Assembly: GCF_030272615.1 (NCBI RefSeq)
Contig: NC_081414.1
Span: 782,044,119-782,108,118 of the forward strand
Direction: 5' to 3'
Length of the DNA stretch: 64,000 nt
DNA from: Cryptomeria japonica
Lineage: Eukaryota > Streptophyta > Pinopsida > Cupressales > Cupressaceae
The notes beneath the pieces are model-generated. The model saw nothing but the letters and a program-made list of their open reading frames with translations. It made no database searches and was not told the origin of the DNA. The position numbers were made by a program, and so were the translations under genes. Position 1 is the first letter of the stretch. Every line of letters starts with the position of its first letter. Below are positions 11,393-23,715 of this stretch, one piece after another.

Positions 11393-14300
11393 ATGTCTAC
11401 TAATTATTTTAGGAAGGACAGTCCTAAACTTGATGGAACCAACTATGGGATATGGAAGATCAGGATGCAGACACATCTGAATTGCATTGGTAAAGACATC
11501 TAGGAAGTTACAAAGAATGGTTATACTATTGTTGTAGCTGGTCAGACTGCTCCAACTACCTTAGCTAAAGATGAAGAGAATGATTGCAAAGCAAGAGAAG
11601 CACTTCTGAGTGCATTATCAGATCAACAAATCATGGGATTATTAGATAGGTCTAATCCTAAAGCTATTTGTGATCATTTGGAAACACTAAATGAAGGAGA
11701 TTCCACAATCAAGATTGCAAAACTTGAAAGCTTCCGAGTCAAGTATGAACATCTGAAAATGGAAGAAGATGAAAGGATTTTTGCTTTTATGGAAAGAGTA
11801 AATGAAATTGTTTTGGTTATTAAATGTTGTGGAGGAACCTTGAGTGAGGATGAAATTGTTTCAAAAATCTTAAGAGGATTGCCACTAGCATATAAAATGA
11901 AGGTTACTGCTATAAATGAGTTAAGAACAATGCCTAATACATTAGTAACTAGGGATACATTGATTGGAAAACTTTCAGCCTTTGAAATTGAGGAATTTGG
12001 TCCCATTGCTACTATAAAAACTGATTTGGCCTTTAAAGCATCAACATCATCTGCTCCATCATTTAACAAATCAGGCTGGAGAGCCTTTTATGTAAGAGAA
12101 CCTGAAGAAACCAGGAAGGAGAATGAAGAGCTTGAAGAACTTGAAGCACTATTTGCAAGAAAAATGCCAAAAGGTCCAGTTGGAAGTAAGTATGAAGGTA
12201 AAGCACCCTTTAAATGTTTTAACTGCAATAAGATTGGTCATATGGCTTCAAGATGCCCTGATAGACATGCTAGACTAAGAGAAGAAGCTATAAGAACATA
12301 CAAGCCTAATCTTGAATATCAGAGATACAGATTTAAGAAGAACAAAGACAAATCCTATTACATTGCTGATGAAGGTGTGACTGATGATTCTGATGAGGAT
12401 CCAGCAGACAATGGATGGGTTTTTGTTGCTATAATAGAGCATCAACCGACACCTACTATTCAACCGGTAGAACAAGCCCTAGCAGCTAAAGTTGAAGCAA
12501 AGGATGAATGGATCATTGACTTAGGATGCTCACATCACATGACTAGAGACAAAGGTAAATTCTTGAACTTTCAAGAATACAATGGAGGTTTAGTAAGATT
12601 TGGAGATGACAAAGCCTATTCAATCAAAGGTAAGGGTTCAATATCTCTTGATGGTAAGCATAACACTGACAATGTCTACTATGTTGAAGGATTAAAGCAT
12701 AATCTTTTAAGTGTTGGTCAATTAATTGAGAAAGGATTTCAGTTACAATTTAAAAATGGAAAATGCAAAATCATGAATAGAACTGGTTTGGAAATTGCGA
12801 CCGGTAATCAGACTAGAGGTAATATCTTTCATTTGAATAAAAGTGAAAAGGCATGCTTAATTGCACATATAGAAGAAAGTTGGTTATGGCATAAGAGACT
12901 ATGTCAAATCAGTACTTATAAGGCAGTTAGAGATCTACCTAAAATTGTAAATCCTCATAATATAATTTGTAAGGAATGTCAATTTGGAAAACAAGTTAGA
13001 GCTAGTTCAAAAGTATTCTTGAAAAATCCAATAATGCTCCTGCTTTAATTCACACTGATGTATGTGGTCCAGCTAGAACTAAAATCTTACAAGGTGATAG
13101 ATATTTCATGCTAATTATTGATGATTATTCTAGAATGTGTTGGGTTACTTTTCTCAAAGAAAAATCAGAGGCACTTGGGAAGTTCAAATTATTCAAAGCA
13201 ATGGTTGAGAATGAAACTGGTAAGAAAATCAAATGTTTAAGATCAGATCAAGGAGGAGAATTCACATTTAAGGACTTTAATACATTCTATGAAGTGAATG
13301 GAATTAGAAGATAGTTATCAGCACCCTGGACACCACAATAGAATGGAGTTGTTGAAAGGAAAAATAGAACTATCTTGGATGCAGCAAGAAATATGTTATC
13401 AGAAGCAAATCTACCACATGTGTATTGGAGAGAGGTAGTTAGCACTATTGTCTATACATTCAACAAAGTTCACATCAAAGGTGAAACTGGTAAGACCCCT
13501 CATGACCTATGGTTTGGTAATACTCCTACTCTTAAGTATTTCAAAATTTTTGGAAGTAAATGTTATATTAGAAGAGATGAGTATATTGGCAAATTTGATC
13601 CTAGAAGTGATGAAGGAATATTTCTTGGTTATTCATCTAAGAGCAAGGCATATAGATGTTTTAATAAGAGATTGCAGAAAATTGTTGAGAGTACAAATGT
13701 AAAGATTGATGAACAATTCAGAGGAACTTCAAGGTATATAGACTCTGAACCAGCAACAGAAATTGTGACAAATGAACCTACACTAAATCCACCGGTACGA
13801 AATGAAGATCCAGTTACCCCGGTATCATCAAAGGATTCCACAGTAATTGAAGAACAATAGCAAACTAAGACACCCTAGTATGTAAGATTGAATCATTCTG
13901 AAGATCAGATAATTGGAAACAAATTCAAAGGAGTTATGACAAGAGGAAGATTGGCAAATGAAGAGGTATGTCTTATTTCTCAAATTGAACCATCATCTAT
14001 CAATGAGGCATGTGAAGATAAATTTTGGATTAAAGCTATAGAAGAAGAATTAGGAAAAATTGAGAAAAATAATACTTGGACATTACTTCCCCGGCCTAAA
14101 GATAAAAATGTAATTGGAACCAAATGGGTATTTAGAAACAAACTTAATGAAGATGGTAAGGTTGTCAGAAATAAAGCAAGACTAGTGTGTAAGGGATATT
14201 CTTAGAAAGGAGGAGTTGATTACAATGAAACCTTTGCACCGGTAGCTAGAATTGAGGCATTCAAATTATTCCTGGCTTTTGCAACTCACAAAGACTACAA

Positions 14301-15522
14301 AGTTTGTCAAATGGATATTAAATGTGCATTTTTGAATGGAGATCTTGAAGAGGAAGTATATATTGAACAACCTAATGGATTTTCCTTGACAGATGACAGT
14401 GATATGGTTTGCAGGTTAAGAAAAGATTTGTATGGATTAAAACAAGCCCCAAGAGCATGGTATGCAAGGTTGGATAAGTATCTTTTAAAGATTGGTTTTA
14501 CTAAAGGAAATGCATATAGTAATTTATATTACAAAATAACTAATGATGACATCTTGATTATTGAAGTATTTGTTGATGATATAATCTTTGGAGGAGAAGA
14601 TGGATTATGTAAGGAATTTTCTATTAAAATGCAGCAAGAATTTGAAATGTCTATGATTGGAGAAATAAAATTCTTTTTAGGATTGCAGATTTCATAGACT
14701 GATAAAGGTATATTTTTTAGTCAATCCAAGTACTTGAAAGAATTACTAAAGAAATTTGGGATGGAGAACTCTAAACCGGTAAGCACACCTATGACTACAA
14801 ATGACAAATTATCTCAAAGGGATGAATCTACACCTGTTAATCCAGCTAGATACAAATCTATGATAGGAGGTTTACTGTATTTAACACAAACCAGGCCTGA
14901 TATTATGAATGCAGTATGTATTGTTTCTAGATTTCAAAGTAATCCTAGGGAAAATCATGAATCAATAGTAAAAAGGATTTTCTGGTACTTACAAGGCACA
15001 ACAAATCTTGGATTATGGTATCCTAGAGATGAAAATTTTGACCTATATGCATACACAAATGCAAATTGGGCAGGAGATGTGGATGATAGAAAAAGCACCA
15101 CTGGAGGAGAATTCTTTCTTGGAAAGAGATTAGTTTCTTGGTTGAGTAAGAATCAGAGTTGTACATCTTTATCAACAGCAGAATCAGAATATGTTGCAGC
15201 AACAACTAACTATACACAAGTACTATGGCTTAAACAAATGTTGAAAGACATAGAGGTAAAATGAAAGGAACCCATTACTATATATTGTGATAACACTGCA
15301 ACAATTGATATATCTAAAAATATGGTATTACATTCTAAAACAAAACATGTTTCTATCAAATTGAACTTTCCAAAGGAAAAAGTTGAAGAAAAAGAGATAA
15401 AACTAGTTTATGTGAATACTAAAGAACAGCTTACAGATATTTTCACAAAACCTTTGCCTAAGGAGACTGTTAAATATCTCAGAGATCAGCTTGGAGTCAT
15501 ACCACCACTGGTAGTGACTTAG
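11393..15522 (+). pseudogene. Gag-pol polyprotein of copia A, inactive
   Basis: This is a single copia polyprotein of about 1,376 codons. Order: DUF4219/UBN2 gag, CCHC knuckle CFNCNKIGHMASRCP (near 12215), protease WIIDLGCSHHMT where the active D-S-G has become D-L-G, pre-integrase segment LWHKRLCQ, integrase with HTDVCGP, DDYSRM and SDQGGEF, reverse transcriptase with [11 protein letters not shown] and FVDDIIF, and RNase H with ANWAGDVDDRKST and SLSTAESEYVA. Stops are at 11501 (TAG, where copia D has Trp), 13312, 13339, 13858, 13876, 14203 and 14695 (all TAG) and 15262 (TGA). One frameshift lies near 13020-13048 between pre-integrase and integrase. The start is the ATG 43 bases after the PBS, the same place as in copia D. 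Confidence 0.92.
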
Positions 15523-15602
15523 ACAATTGATGATTGTCATCAACCGATAGAATTAAAAGACAAATCTTTTATTCCGGTCTTTGATGAAGAAGCTACTTCT
15601 CA

Positions 15603-15857
15603 GGGGGAGTAGTTGGTATTTTGTATGAACTTGATTTTTTGTAACTTTGGCATTCGATGTCAAAGGGGGAGAGATATATATGGAAAAACACATTATCTTT
15701 TAAGGAGAGATTGGTATTGAAAATAAATCTTTGGATAAACTCATGTTGCTCCCAAGGGGAGAAATTGAGATTGTTGGTTTTTGATATTTGGCATTTCTGT
15801 TTTGGCACTTTGATGGTTTTTCCATCTTGTGTTGCCATCAATGCCAAAAGGGGAGAT
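15603..15857 (+). other. Multiplied polypurine tracts, copia A
   Basis: Four purine tracts occur between the pol stop and the 3' LTR: near 15603, 15663, 15754 and 15846. The last, AAAAGGGGAGAT, adjoins the LTR and should prime plus-strand synthesis. Multiplied tracts are a described Sirevirus trait; lineage assignment would need a reverse transcriptase tree. Confidence 0.6.
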
Positions 15858-16914
15858 TGTTGGTATTTTGGTATGGTTTTTTCATTGATGTCAATACCTA
15901 CTAAAAACAAGCACTTTGGAGATCTAGCAACATTCACCGGTAAGCAAGTAACTATTGCACAGTTACTGGTATATGGTTCACCGGCAGGATATAATGTTCA
16001 TCGGTATCTGGAATGATATGGAAGACACTTGATAATGTCGAAGAAATTGTGTGGACACTTTGTTATGAGGAATTGATCATTGGTATGTTCATATTTGCAT
16101 ATTTGCTTTTACCAACAAATAGGTCCAGGGTTATCTAGGGTTACACCGGCAGGTTTATCTTTTCCAAATCAGCATGGAACACTATGGAGATGATTTATTA
16201 TTCATGTAAATTAATTAAGCTGACATGTTTAATCGGTTATTGCATCGGATATTATATTGTATGTAAAATGTTTATTGTAATATCTTGTAGAGCTGACCTA
16301 CTAAAATTGGTCTTAGGTTATGGTATAAATGTAAGATCTTATTTGTAAGATCAAGTGTGGAATGCGAAAAAGAATTGAGTGAAGCTATATGCGAGATTAA
16401 GCAGAGCTATACACGAAGACATCATTTGAAGGTGAAGCTAGGTTTTTGTAGAAGCCTATTAGCATTACACCAATACTAAATCTAGCATATGAAGATGCTA
16501 TTTTGTGCAGTACATTCGTATTGGATTTAATCATCCAACTGTAGTTAGTGAGACTCCCATTGTGTGATTGAGCAGTGAGCTCTAGGCTATTGGCCTTTCT
16601 GCATGTGTATACTCCATTTATGTACACTTACTATCTGCAGTAGTATCATCTGATTGTGGGTAAGGTTTCCCACCGTGGTTTTTCCCTTACAGGGTTTCCA
16701 TGTATAAATATTGGTGTTATGTGTTGTGGATGACTTTATGTTTATGTTTCATGCATTAATCTTTACCGGTATAGCAATTTACTATTAACACTATCTACCG
16801 ACATACTCAACTAGTTTACTGATATTAAGCATCAAGTTGGTTAATTGGTTTTTGGTTTGAATTTATTTGACAACTGATTCACCCCCCCCTCTCAGTTGTC
16901 TTCGGGACCTAATA
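15858..16914 (+). repeat. 3' LTR of copia A
   Basis: The LTR is 1,057 bp, TGTTGGTATTTTGG to CTAATA, the terminal CA having become TA. Differences from the 5' LTR are mostly transitions. Confidence 0.93.
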
Positions 16915-17514
16915 GATTTGAAGTTGAAAAGGATCTATACAAGAAAGAAGAGAGTGTCATTTCATATCATACATCTGTTGTTCCCTAATAGTTGCAGCAT
17001 ACTCAAAATCCCTTAATTGAGTAGGTCCTGACAGGCTTGATTATATAAATTCCTTCACCGAGTGACTCATTATTTTTGTGTTTTAAATCATTTCACAAGG
17101 TTACTCCTAATAGAGTAAGGCTCCTAACAGGGATGAGGTAAATCTCTTAATAGAGGGACTCCTAACAAGGTTTGATACAAATCGAGCATAATTATAATCT
17201 CCTAATAGGGCACATTCTGAAAGAGTGCAAAATATTATGGGTACTAATTCCCACCATGGTTTTTCCCATTTGAGTTTCGACAAGAAAATCCTGGTGTTCA
17301 TGTGTTGAAGTTGATATATATCTATTACATGCATGTTGATGAACACTTAGAAGAACAATTTGATAAATTTGATCAACAGTATGATTTCAGTTACTACCCC
17401 TACTGTTTATGAGTTGTTTTGAAAGAAGTTTTTGGTAGTTGTTAAAGTTCTAAAATTTATTGTAATTACTGATTCAACCCCCTCTCAGTAATTACCCATC
17501 CTTCACAAATAACA

Positions 17515-18307
17515 ACTAGTGCATCTAATGGATGTGATTAGATCTAGTGGATAATAGCGCATCCATCAGATGCTAGCCCAAAACTCATCTGTGGGATGAA
17601 AGCATGGGTATATAAGACCATAGCACCATCTGCAAATGTGTGCTCTACTGCAAAACATAAAATCATCATAAAATGCATAAAATCATCTAGAATAGCATGA
17701 TTCGAGACTCACCTACTCTGGCTACTCGCCTTGCTCCACTACAATATGTAGCTCCTTGATGCTACTCACTCTATGCCCTCATCTGGATGGGATTTTCACT
17801 TAGGTTCTATAGAAATATCAGTAGAAACACCCACAATTTATATTGCTAATGACTCTTCTAGGGGACCAACCCTTGAGTATATATCCATATTGTCCCAACT
17901 CCTTTTTATGGCCCATTTGGCTCATCCTTCTTCCTATTCTACCCACCTCACTAGGGGCCATACATGAGGGGGAATATACTCACCTTCATCAAATTTTTCT
18001 CTTCCTATCTATACTAACACTTCTTAAGAATTCTTCTCACCATAGTAGCTTCCTTGAATTTTTTTGCTAACCAAGTTTTGATCTCTATAGTACTTGAAAT
18101 TTCATGATGAAATGTTGTGGTTTTCATAGAAATATGGGGGCATTGCTCATGTCTAGCTGGTTGACCTCTACAACCTCTATAGCATCCTTTTTGTTAGGTA
18201 TTTAGTGCATTTAAAACACTGCATGGGTTTAATGAGTTTATCTTTTTTACACTAAATTAGTGCACTTGCTCCCTCGAGTTGGTTATTTCACTAGAGTGGG
18301 TGCAAAA
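17515..18307. other. Unassigned spacer
   Basis: The sequence is A+T-rich with two short overlapping frames (17773-18070) that have no recognisable domain. It lies between the solo LTR and an LTR-like block. I see no gene. Confidence 0.4.
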
Positions 18308-19143
18308 TGTAGTGTCCTAAATCATGCCTAGTGCTTTTATGACACTTTCGAATTGTGCCCAATGCACTTACAAAAAGAATCATTATCAAGATATCATTAC
18401 TTTGGCATCATGAGCTCAAAATACAAAGTGTCCCTAAATGCCATTAGACCTCATTTGGGACCATCTTTGTGTTGATGGAAGTGTGTCATGCAAATGTATG
18501 CATATTGTGTTAATGTCATCAGATTCCCAAATCTAGAATCATATATCCCACATCAAACATGTTTTGATGCATTCCCCTTCACTTGAATGCATTCGTAATG
18601 GCTATCCCTAGATGTTTTTTTCATTAAAACCTCATCATCTTGTTCATTGGAATATCTAAACACTCTTGGAAAGAAAGATCCCAAGGAAACACTCTCTCAT
18701 TTTCTTGGCTCTCACACTTTGGCTCTCATTGTCAACACTTAGATACTATCTTCCAACAACAATACTACCTCAAGATTCATCACACTCTTATATCAAGAGA
18801 GGGGTTTGGTTGACTTTTTTTGTCTTCTCTCTTATCTCTTATATTTTAACATTGTGTGTTTTTCATTGTTGCATCTTTGAATGTATCCATTGTCTAAGTG
18901 TATTTAATCTATCTCATATATCTTTCAATAGGGATTTTCCTCCATTAAGTGAGGCTTGTTTCTATTGCATTTATCATTTATCATTTATCATTAAATCATA
19001 TGTAGTAGGGGTTTTCTTCCATAAAGTGAGGTTATTTTCTATTACAGTTATATTTTTATCAAATCTATTTATCTGTCTATTTGTGGTTGTGGAAACACTA
19101 AAATAGCGGTTTAACTAAGGCAAATCCCTATATAGCCCCAACA
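18308..19143 (-). repeat. LTR-like block, probably 3' LTR of the Athila-like gypsy element
   Basis: This 836-bp block is bounded by TG and CA on either strand. Read on the minus strand it starts TGTTGGGGCTATATAGGG and is immediately preceded by a purine-rich tract (AGAGACAGAGGGAGAA, minus strand, 19144-19159), as expected for a 3' LTR with its polypurine tract. The gypsy integrase fragment at 21.4-22.2 kb has the same orientation and lies upstream of it on that strand. The opposite orientation cannot be excluded, since the plus-strand start TGTAGTGTCCTAAAT also looks LTR-like. No partner LTR is in the window. A 146-codon hydrophobic frame at 18666-19106 lies wholly inside the block and is probably not a gene. 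Confidence 0.4.
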
Positions 19144-21439
19144 TTCTCCCTCTGTCTCTATCTATGTAGGTGGAAAATAGGCTCTCAATGGATAAGGATA
19201 AGTTCTAGGGCATTTTAGTTGCATTTGTGGGTCTTCATCTATACAGACAACAACACAATGTGTAGACATCCCCGCAGTGTGTTGGCATCCAAGACATGAA
19301 AGCCGAATAGATCCTCTAGTATAATCTCATTTTGGTTTTGTAATTCTATAATAGTTAGAATTTGTTGTTCTATTATATATACTTGAATATTCTATAATTC
19401 CATAGCTTGGTTTAGTTATCATTTTATTATTATGTTTTTATCCCCTGGGCCACCTTTAGCACCAATTTAAGTGAGGTAGTGATGGATAGTTTGTTCTATA
19501 AGATTCATCATCTTAGAAGTAACAAATTCCCTCTTCTACAATGTGCTAATAAATTTTTATGCCCCTTTTCAACTTTGACACTCATCCTCTTGATTGACCA
19601 AGGTCTTGAAGTTGAATTACCATCTTACCTACCTCTAGCCAATTCTCTATATGTGAATCCCACAAAGTGCCCTATTTTATTACTAAAGGAGAGCCTAGGA
19701 GGTACTGGAAGAGGTGACAAGAATAATATGGAGTTGCTTTACTAAACTACAATTGAAGGTATCTCTAGATAGTGGCTTTTTGTATAGTTGTAGGTGGTGC
19801 TTAATAGCAAGCAGAGCCATACATTATGATTCCATAATGCATAACTTAATAGCACCATTATAAAAAAATAACCTCTATTTCATAGGGACCTTGGTGTAGG
19901 GAACCTAACACTCCAACCATGCAATTTTGGTTTTGTTTTAAGTTTTATGTTGTCTCTCATGGTGTAATAATGGACCAACCATTTGGACCTTAGTAGAGCC
20001 ATGGTTGAGTTGTCCAAGCTTTGGGTTGTGTCATTTGTGTTCAAGATACTATCAACCTAGGAAGTTGTAATGATAATATTGATCACAGGAGTAGTACTCT
20101 AAATCAGAGTCACCATGTCATAGGGGTCTATTCTATTATGTTTAGGTATTCTAGGATTTTTCTGGGCCTTTGGGAGTCTTCGAATGCACTTGAATGCAAA
20201 GTTGCATCTCAAGTGACAAAAAATGTAAAAGTTGCTAAGCAACATTTTGCAACATTTTACAAAAGTTACATTTTTGGATGTTGGCATTGAAAGTTAGTTC
20301 AACCAATTTAATCATCAGAATATAAGCCAAAAAAACCCTTCATTGTACAGTTTGGAGGATTTGGAATGCAAGAGCAATCTTTCTAGTTGTAAGCAAATCT
20401 TGTTTTCTTCACCGTTTTTAAAAGTTTTCTTGGTTTTTGTTGCATTGTACGGTCCAGTACAGACTTGTCAGTAGATTTATATTGCAGGGCATGAGAGTTT
20501 GTTGAATTTTCCTTCCAATAAGGTAGATTAGGAAGTCTGGTTCTATTTAGTTTTAGAGATCTAATTCGTACTTTGTGACTAGGTGCAAAACCCTTGCAAA
20601 GAAGGGTTTAAGAGCAAAATGTCTCTAACCTGAGCATCCATTGATGGAACTAGTTGAAATAAAATGAAATGATAGGTTAGGATCTATGAATAATTTTAGA
20701 ATAGGTTATGGTGTTTTGCAGGCCTTTGTGGTGATTGTGCATTCAAGCCCTATGCTCACTGCTAAGAGTTAGTGAGTGAGGACAGTAGAAGATGTGCACA
20801 TTTTGAGCACGTGTGGATTGGTAGAAAAGAAATGGAATTTTTGTTGGAAATCCCTATGAATTACCTAAAATAATCCTAAATTTATTTGAGAAGATGTTTT
20901 GGTTGGTGAAGGTTTTAAAGAACAACTTGGTAAGTCACTCGGGTAGGCCAAAACCCTTGAAATTAGGACATATTTGGTTCCCATATGTGTACGGCGAACC
21001 TAGATACAAATTTTCAATATTGTAAGTAACCCCGAAAAGGGTATCCAAATATATAATTTATTTGTCACCTTATTTGGGAAGTTTTGAAACTAAGTTCTTA
21101 AAACCACCAAGGGAGGGATAATTGTATTAGGCCTAATTGAGCCCGGTGGAGACAAAGAGAGGTTAGGAAAGATTGGTGATGGGTGTGAAGGTGATCAAAC
21201 CTCTAAAAGACTTTAAAGACACTAATTAAATTTATTTTTATCTCATTTAATGAGTTGGTGTGTTGTGATCCTTGCAGAAGTTGTTGGAGCCTTAGGAGTG
21301 GTGTGAAGAGATTGAGGTGGCAACCTCAATAGGAAGAGTTGATTCAAAGATATCAGTGGCTATAACTTGGAGGAAAGCCAAAGTGGATCAGACCTTACAG
21401 GTATAGATAGAAAAAACCCAACCAAGTACCATTGGATGG
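19144..21439 (-). other. Probable 3' non-pol region of the Athila-like element
   Basis: About 2.3 kb between the LTR-like block and the end of the integrase reading. In Athila-type elements this position holds an env-like or non-coding region. I cannot recognise an env-like frame here; short frames at 19479 and 20021 have no family resemblance. Confidence 0.35.
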
Positions 21440-22160
21440 GCTTGAGGAGTGAGAGGGTTGAGTAAGACAGGAAACCAAGAAGGTGAATAGGATTATCTCC
21501 AAGACTCTCTACATCAAACCTAGTCATTGAGTGTGAAATTTTCCCTTGAAATATTAGAACCTGGAGTCATATAGCAATTCCAAAGATACCTAGTTGAAAT
21601 GATCAATGTTAAGTAAAGTGATCATGCCAATGGGCTCATTGTTGTTTTGTCACTTCTACATGAAAGAGGGCTTGTTGATGCATCTCATCCAAGAAATGAA
21701 ATTGGAATATTCTATCCTTCTAAGAATTAGATAGACTCATCCAAATTTTGATAGTAGTGGGTAGAGTATTCACTTTAAATTCTATGGGCAAGACAACTAT
21801 TTTCCCATAAATAAGTTCATATGATGTAAAACCATTTGTCATATTCCATGTAGTCATGTAAGCCCAGACTTACTTTGATAGTCTATCTACCCAATATTTC
21901 TCTTGGAGTGTCGTAGTCTTTGTGAGGATATTTTCTAGCTCCCTATTAGTCACTTCCACTTGTCAATTGGCTTATGGATGATATGGAGAATATTATCCAT
22001 GTTTGATTTCATACTCTCATAGTAAAGCTATAATTAGTTTTGATGTGAACTATGGCCCTTGGTTTGTAATAATTTCTCTTGGTATGCCATACCTGGTAAA
22101 GATCTTAGAATACAAAAAGTTAGATACTTTAGTATCCTGAGAATGTTCTAGTAAAACAAA
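21440..22160 (-). pseudogene. Ty3/gypsy integrase, C-terminal half (Athila-like), interrupted by copia B
   Basis: On the minus strand from 22115 downwards the translation includes RYGIPREIITNQGPQFTSKL, then YSPYHPQANGQVEVTNREL, then WAYMTTWNMTNGFTSYELIY. These are the central Asp region, the Glu-containing HPQ-NGQ-E motif and the following helix of gypsy integrases. Further on, a segment around LIFQGKISHSMTRF fits the C-terminal domain that binds DNA and chromatin. Stops are mainly TAG. The frame is cut at 22160 by copia B; the preceding part resumes at 29039. Clade assignment to Athila rests on the motif flavour only. Confidence 0.75.
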
Positions 22161-23390
22161 TTATAGCAACAACAAAGAAGGAAGACTGGGGGGGTGAATA
22201 AGTCTTCACCGAATCTACAAACAAAATTTGATAAAGTACAGTAACAACAAAGATAATAAAATTGAAATAACAACACACAACACCAAGATTTTGTTGTGGA
22301 AAACCTGATTAAGCGAAAAACCATGGTCAGAACCTAACCACAATAAGATGATACTTTGTAATAGTATGTGAACATATTACAATGGGGAATGCACATGCAT
22401 TCACGCACACTACCTAGAGCTCACTGCTTAATAGATAATGGTCTAAAATGCTACAGCCCTCAAGGAAGTCTCATGGACTTACATTAATATTTAGACTACA
22501 ATCCAAAAGAAATGAACTGAAAGAATAGCATCTCCAAATGCTTCATTACAGTTCTAGTTAAGCATAATTGTTTGCTCTACAACACCAGTCTCTCCTCAAT
22601 CACAACACTGAAAGATGAGTCACTTGATCACACATATATCACTCTTTGATAATGCAGACACAGCCACTACTACTAAATTACATGACAATATCACCTATAT
22701 ATACAAATCATCAACCTTGATAACAAGGTCGGATAAACGCTCAACTCACAATTATAAATTACATCACACGATACAAATATCAACCACAAAACCAATATAA
22801 CAATTTACATGACATAAAATGGACCTAAATCAAATTCCCAAATGCTCAACTTCACTAGAAATCATGCCAAGGTCAACTGCAACACGCTACACTAGCAGAA
22901 ATATTGCATAATATGAAAATCATTACTGGTCCATTAAAAACACCAAAAACTTGCACAATGATCAATGAGGATCATTAAAACAATTAAGAAATGAATAGGA
23001 AACACCACCAAGCATGTTAGAATCATCAAGAACAGATGCATCAACACCACTTATCAAATCTTCATCTGTCAACATCTGAAAGCTCAAGAACACAACCAAT
23101 CAACAACTATCACAAAGAAAGATAACTTGTAGAGAACCAAATCATGATCCATCTGAAATGAAGATACAAAAGACCATCCAAAACTATATCCCAAAATCAT
23201 AGCACAAGATCTAATCACACTGAAATATACCATAGAAAACCTAAACTCTACAAAATAGTGATCAGCAAAAAAAAACTGCAAAACTAGATCATAAGATCTT
23301 CCCAAACACACCGAAGCAAATCATGGGAATGTGTTGACATCAATGACAACAACACATCCTAGAAGCATAAATATCCAACAATCACTAACA
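22161..23390 (-). repeat. 3' LTR of copia B
   Basis: The LTR is 1,230 bp. On the minus strand it starts TGTTAGTGATTG next to the polypurine tract and aligns with the 5' LTR. A TATATATAG box lies at 22695-22703 (reverse). It is about 96 bp longer than the 5' copy, so one of them has an indel. Confidence 0.85.
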
Positions 23391-23525
23391 ATCTCCCCCT
23401 TTGGCATTCATGGCAACATATTAATGTGAAAAAAGTCAATGCAAAGAAAGAAGATATCTCTAGCAAACTCCATCTAAGATCAAGACATATAAAGAATTTT
23501 TTCACATGATCTCTCTCCCCCTTTG
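23391..23525 (-). other. Multiplied polypurine tracts, copia B
   Basis: On the minus strand, CCAAAGGGGGAGAT ends at the LTR border (23404-23391) and a second AAAGGGGGAGAG tract lies at about 23525-23514. Confidence 0.6.
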
Positions 23526-23715
23526 ACAACAATGTCAAAGATCTAAAAATAGAAAACCAAACTCATGATTCTCTCTCTCCAAAATAGAAACATGAATTTT
23601 AAGAGTCATTTCCCCTAAAACACAGACTACTCCACTAGAGGAGTAGCACCAAATCATCAATCTAGATAAACAGATAAGTATCTAAAGTCCACCAGATTAA
23701 TGCAACTCAATGCCT

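Larger units (their letters stand above)
10282..16914 (+). mobile_element. Ty1/copia element A, full length, decayed
   Basis: This is a complete copia structure of 6,633 bp: LTR 10282-11336, primer binding site 11339, one gag-pol frame 11393-15522, polypurine tract 15846-15857, LTR 15858-16914. Flanking five-base direct repeats are GATTG (10277-10281) and GATTT (16915-16919), one mismatch. It inserted into the solo LTR 9414-17514 in the same orientation. Its gag N-terminus is very similar to copia D at the right end of the window (both share RKDSPKLDGTNYGIWKIRM), so A and D are the same family. Confidence 0.93.
9414..17514 (+). mobile_element. Solo LTR split by copia A
   Basis: The sequence starts TGTTAGAATATCG at 9414 and, after copia A (10282-16914) is removed, continues to an end in AACA at 17511-17514. 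It has the features of the other LTRs here: a degenerate array of CTAACAGGG-like units (about 17000-17210), a CCCACCATGGTTTTTCCC box at 17249, and a GATTCAACCCCCTCTCAG segment near the end. It is flanked by GCTAG (9409-9413) and ACTAG (17515-17519), a five-base duplication with one G/A mismatch. No internal domain or second LTR adjoins it, so it is a solo LTR left by recombination. Its own length is about 1.47 kb. Confidence 0.65.

Noticed and set aside
11674-12475. Minus-strand frames opposite gag of copia A
   Set aside because: They are shadows of the gag frame on the other strand.
18666-19106. 146-codon hydrophobic frame as a membrane protein gene
   Set aside because: It lies wholly inside an LTR-like block, in T-rich sequence that gives Phe/Leu/Ile by composition, with no homologue recognised.
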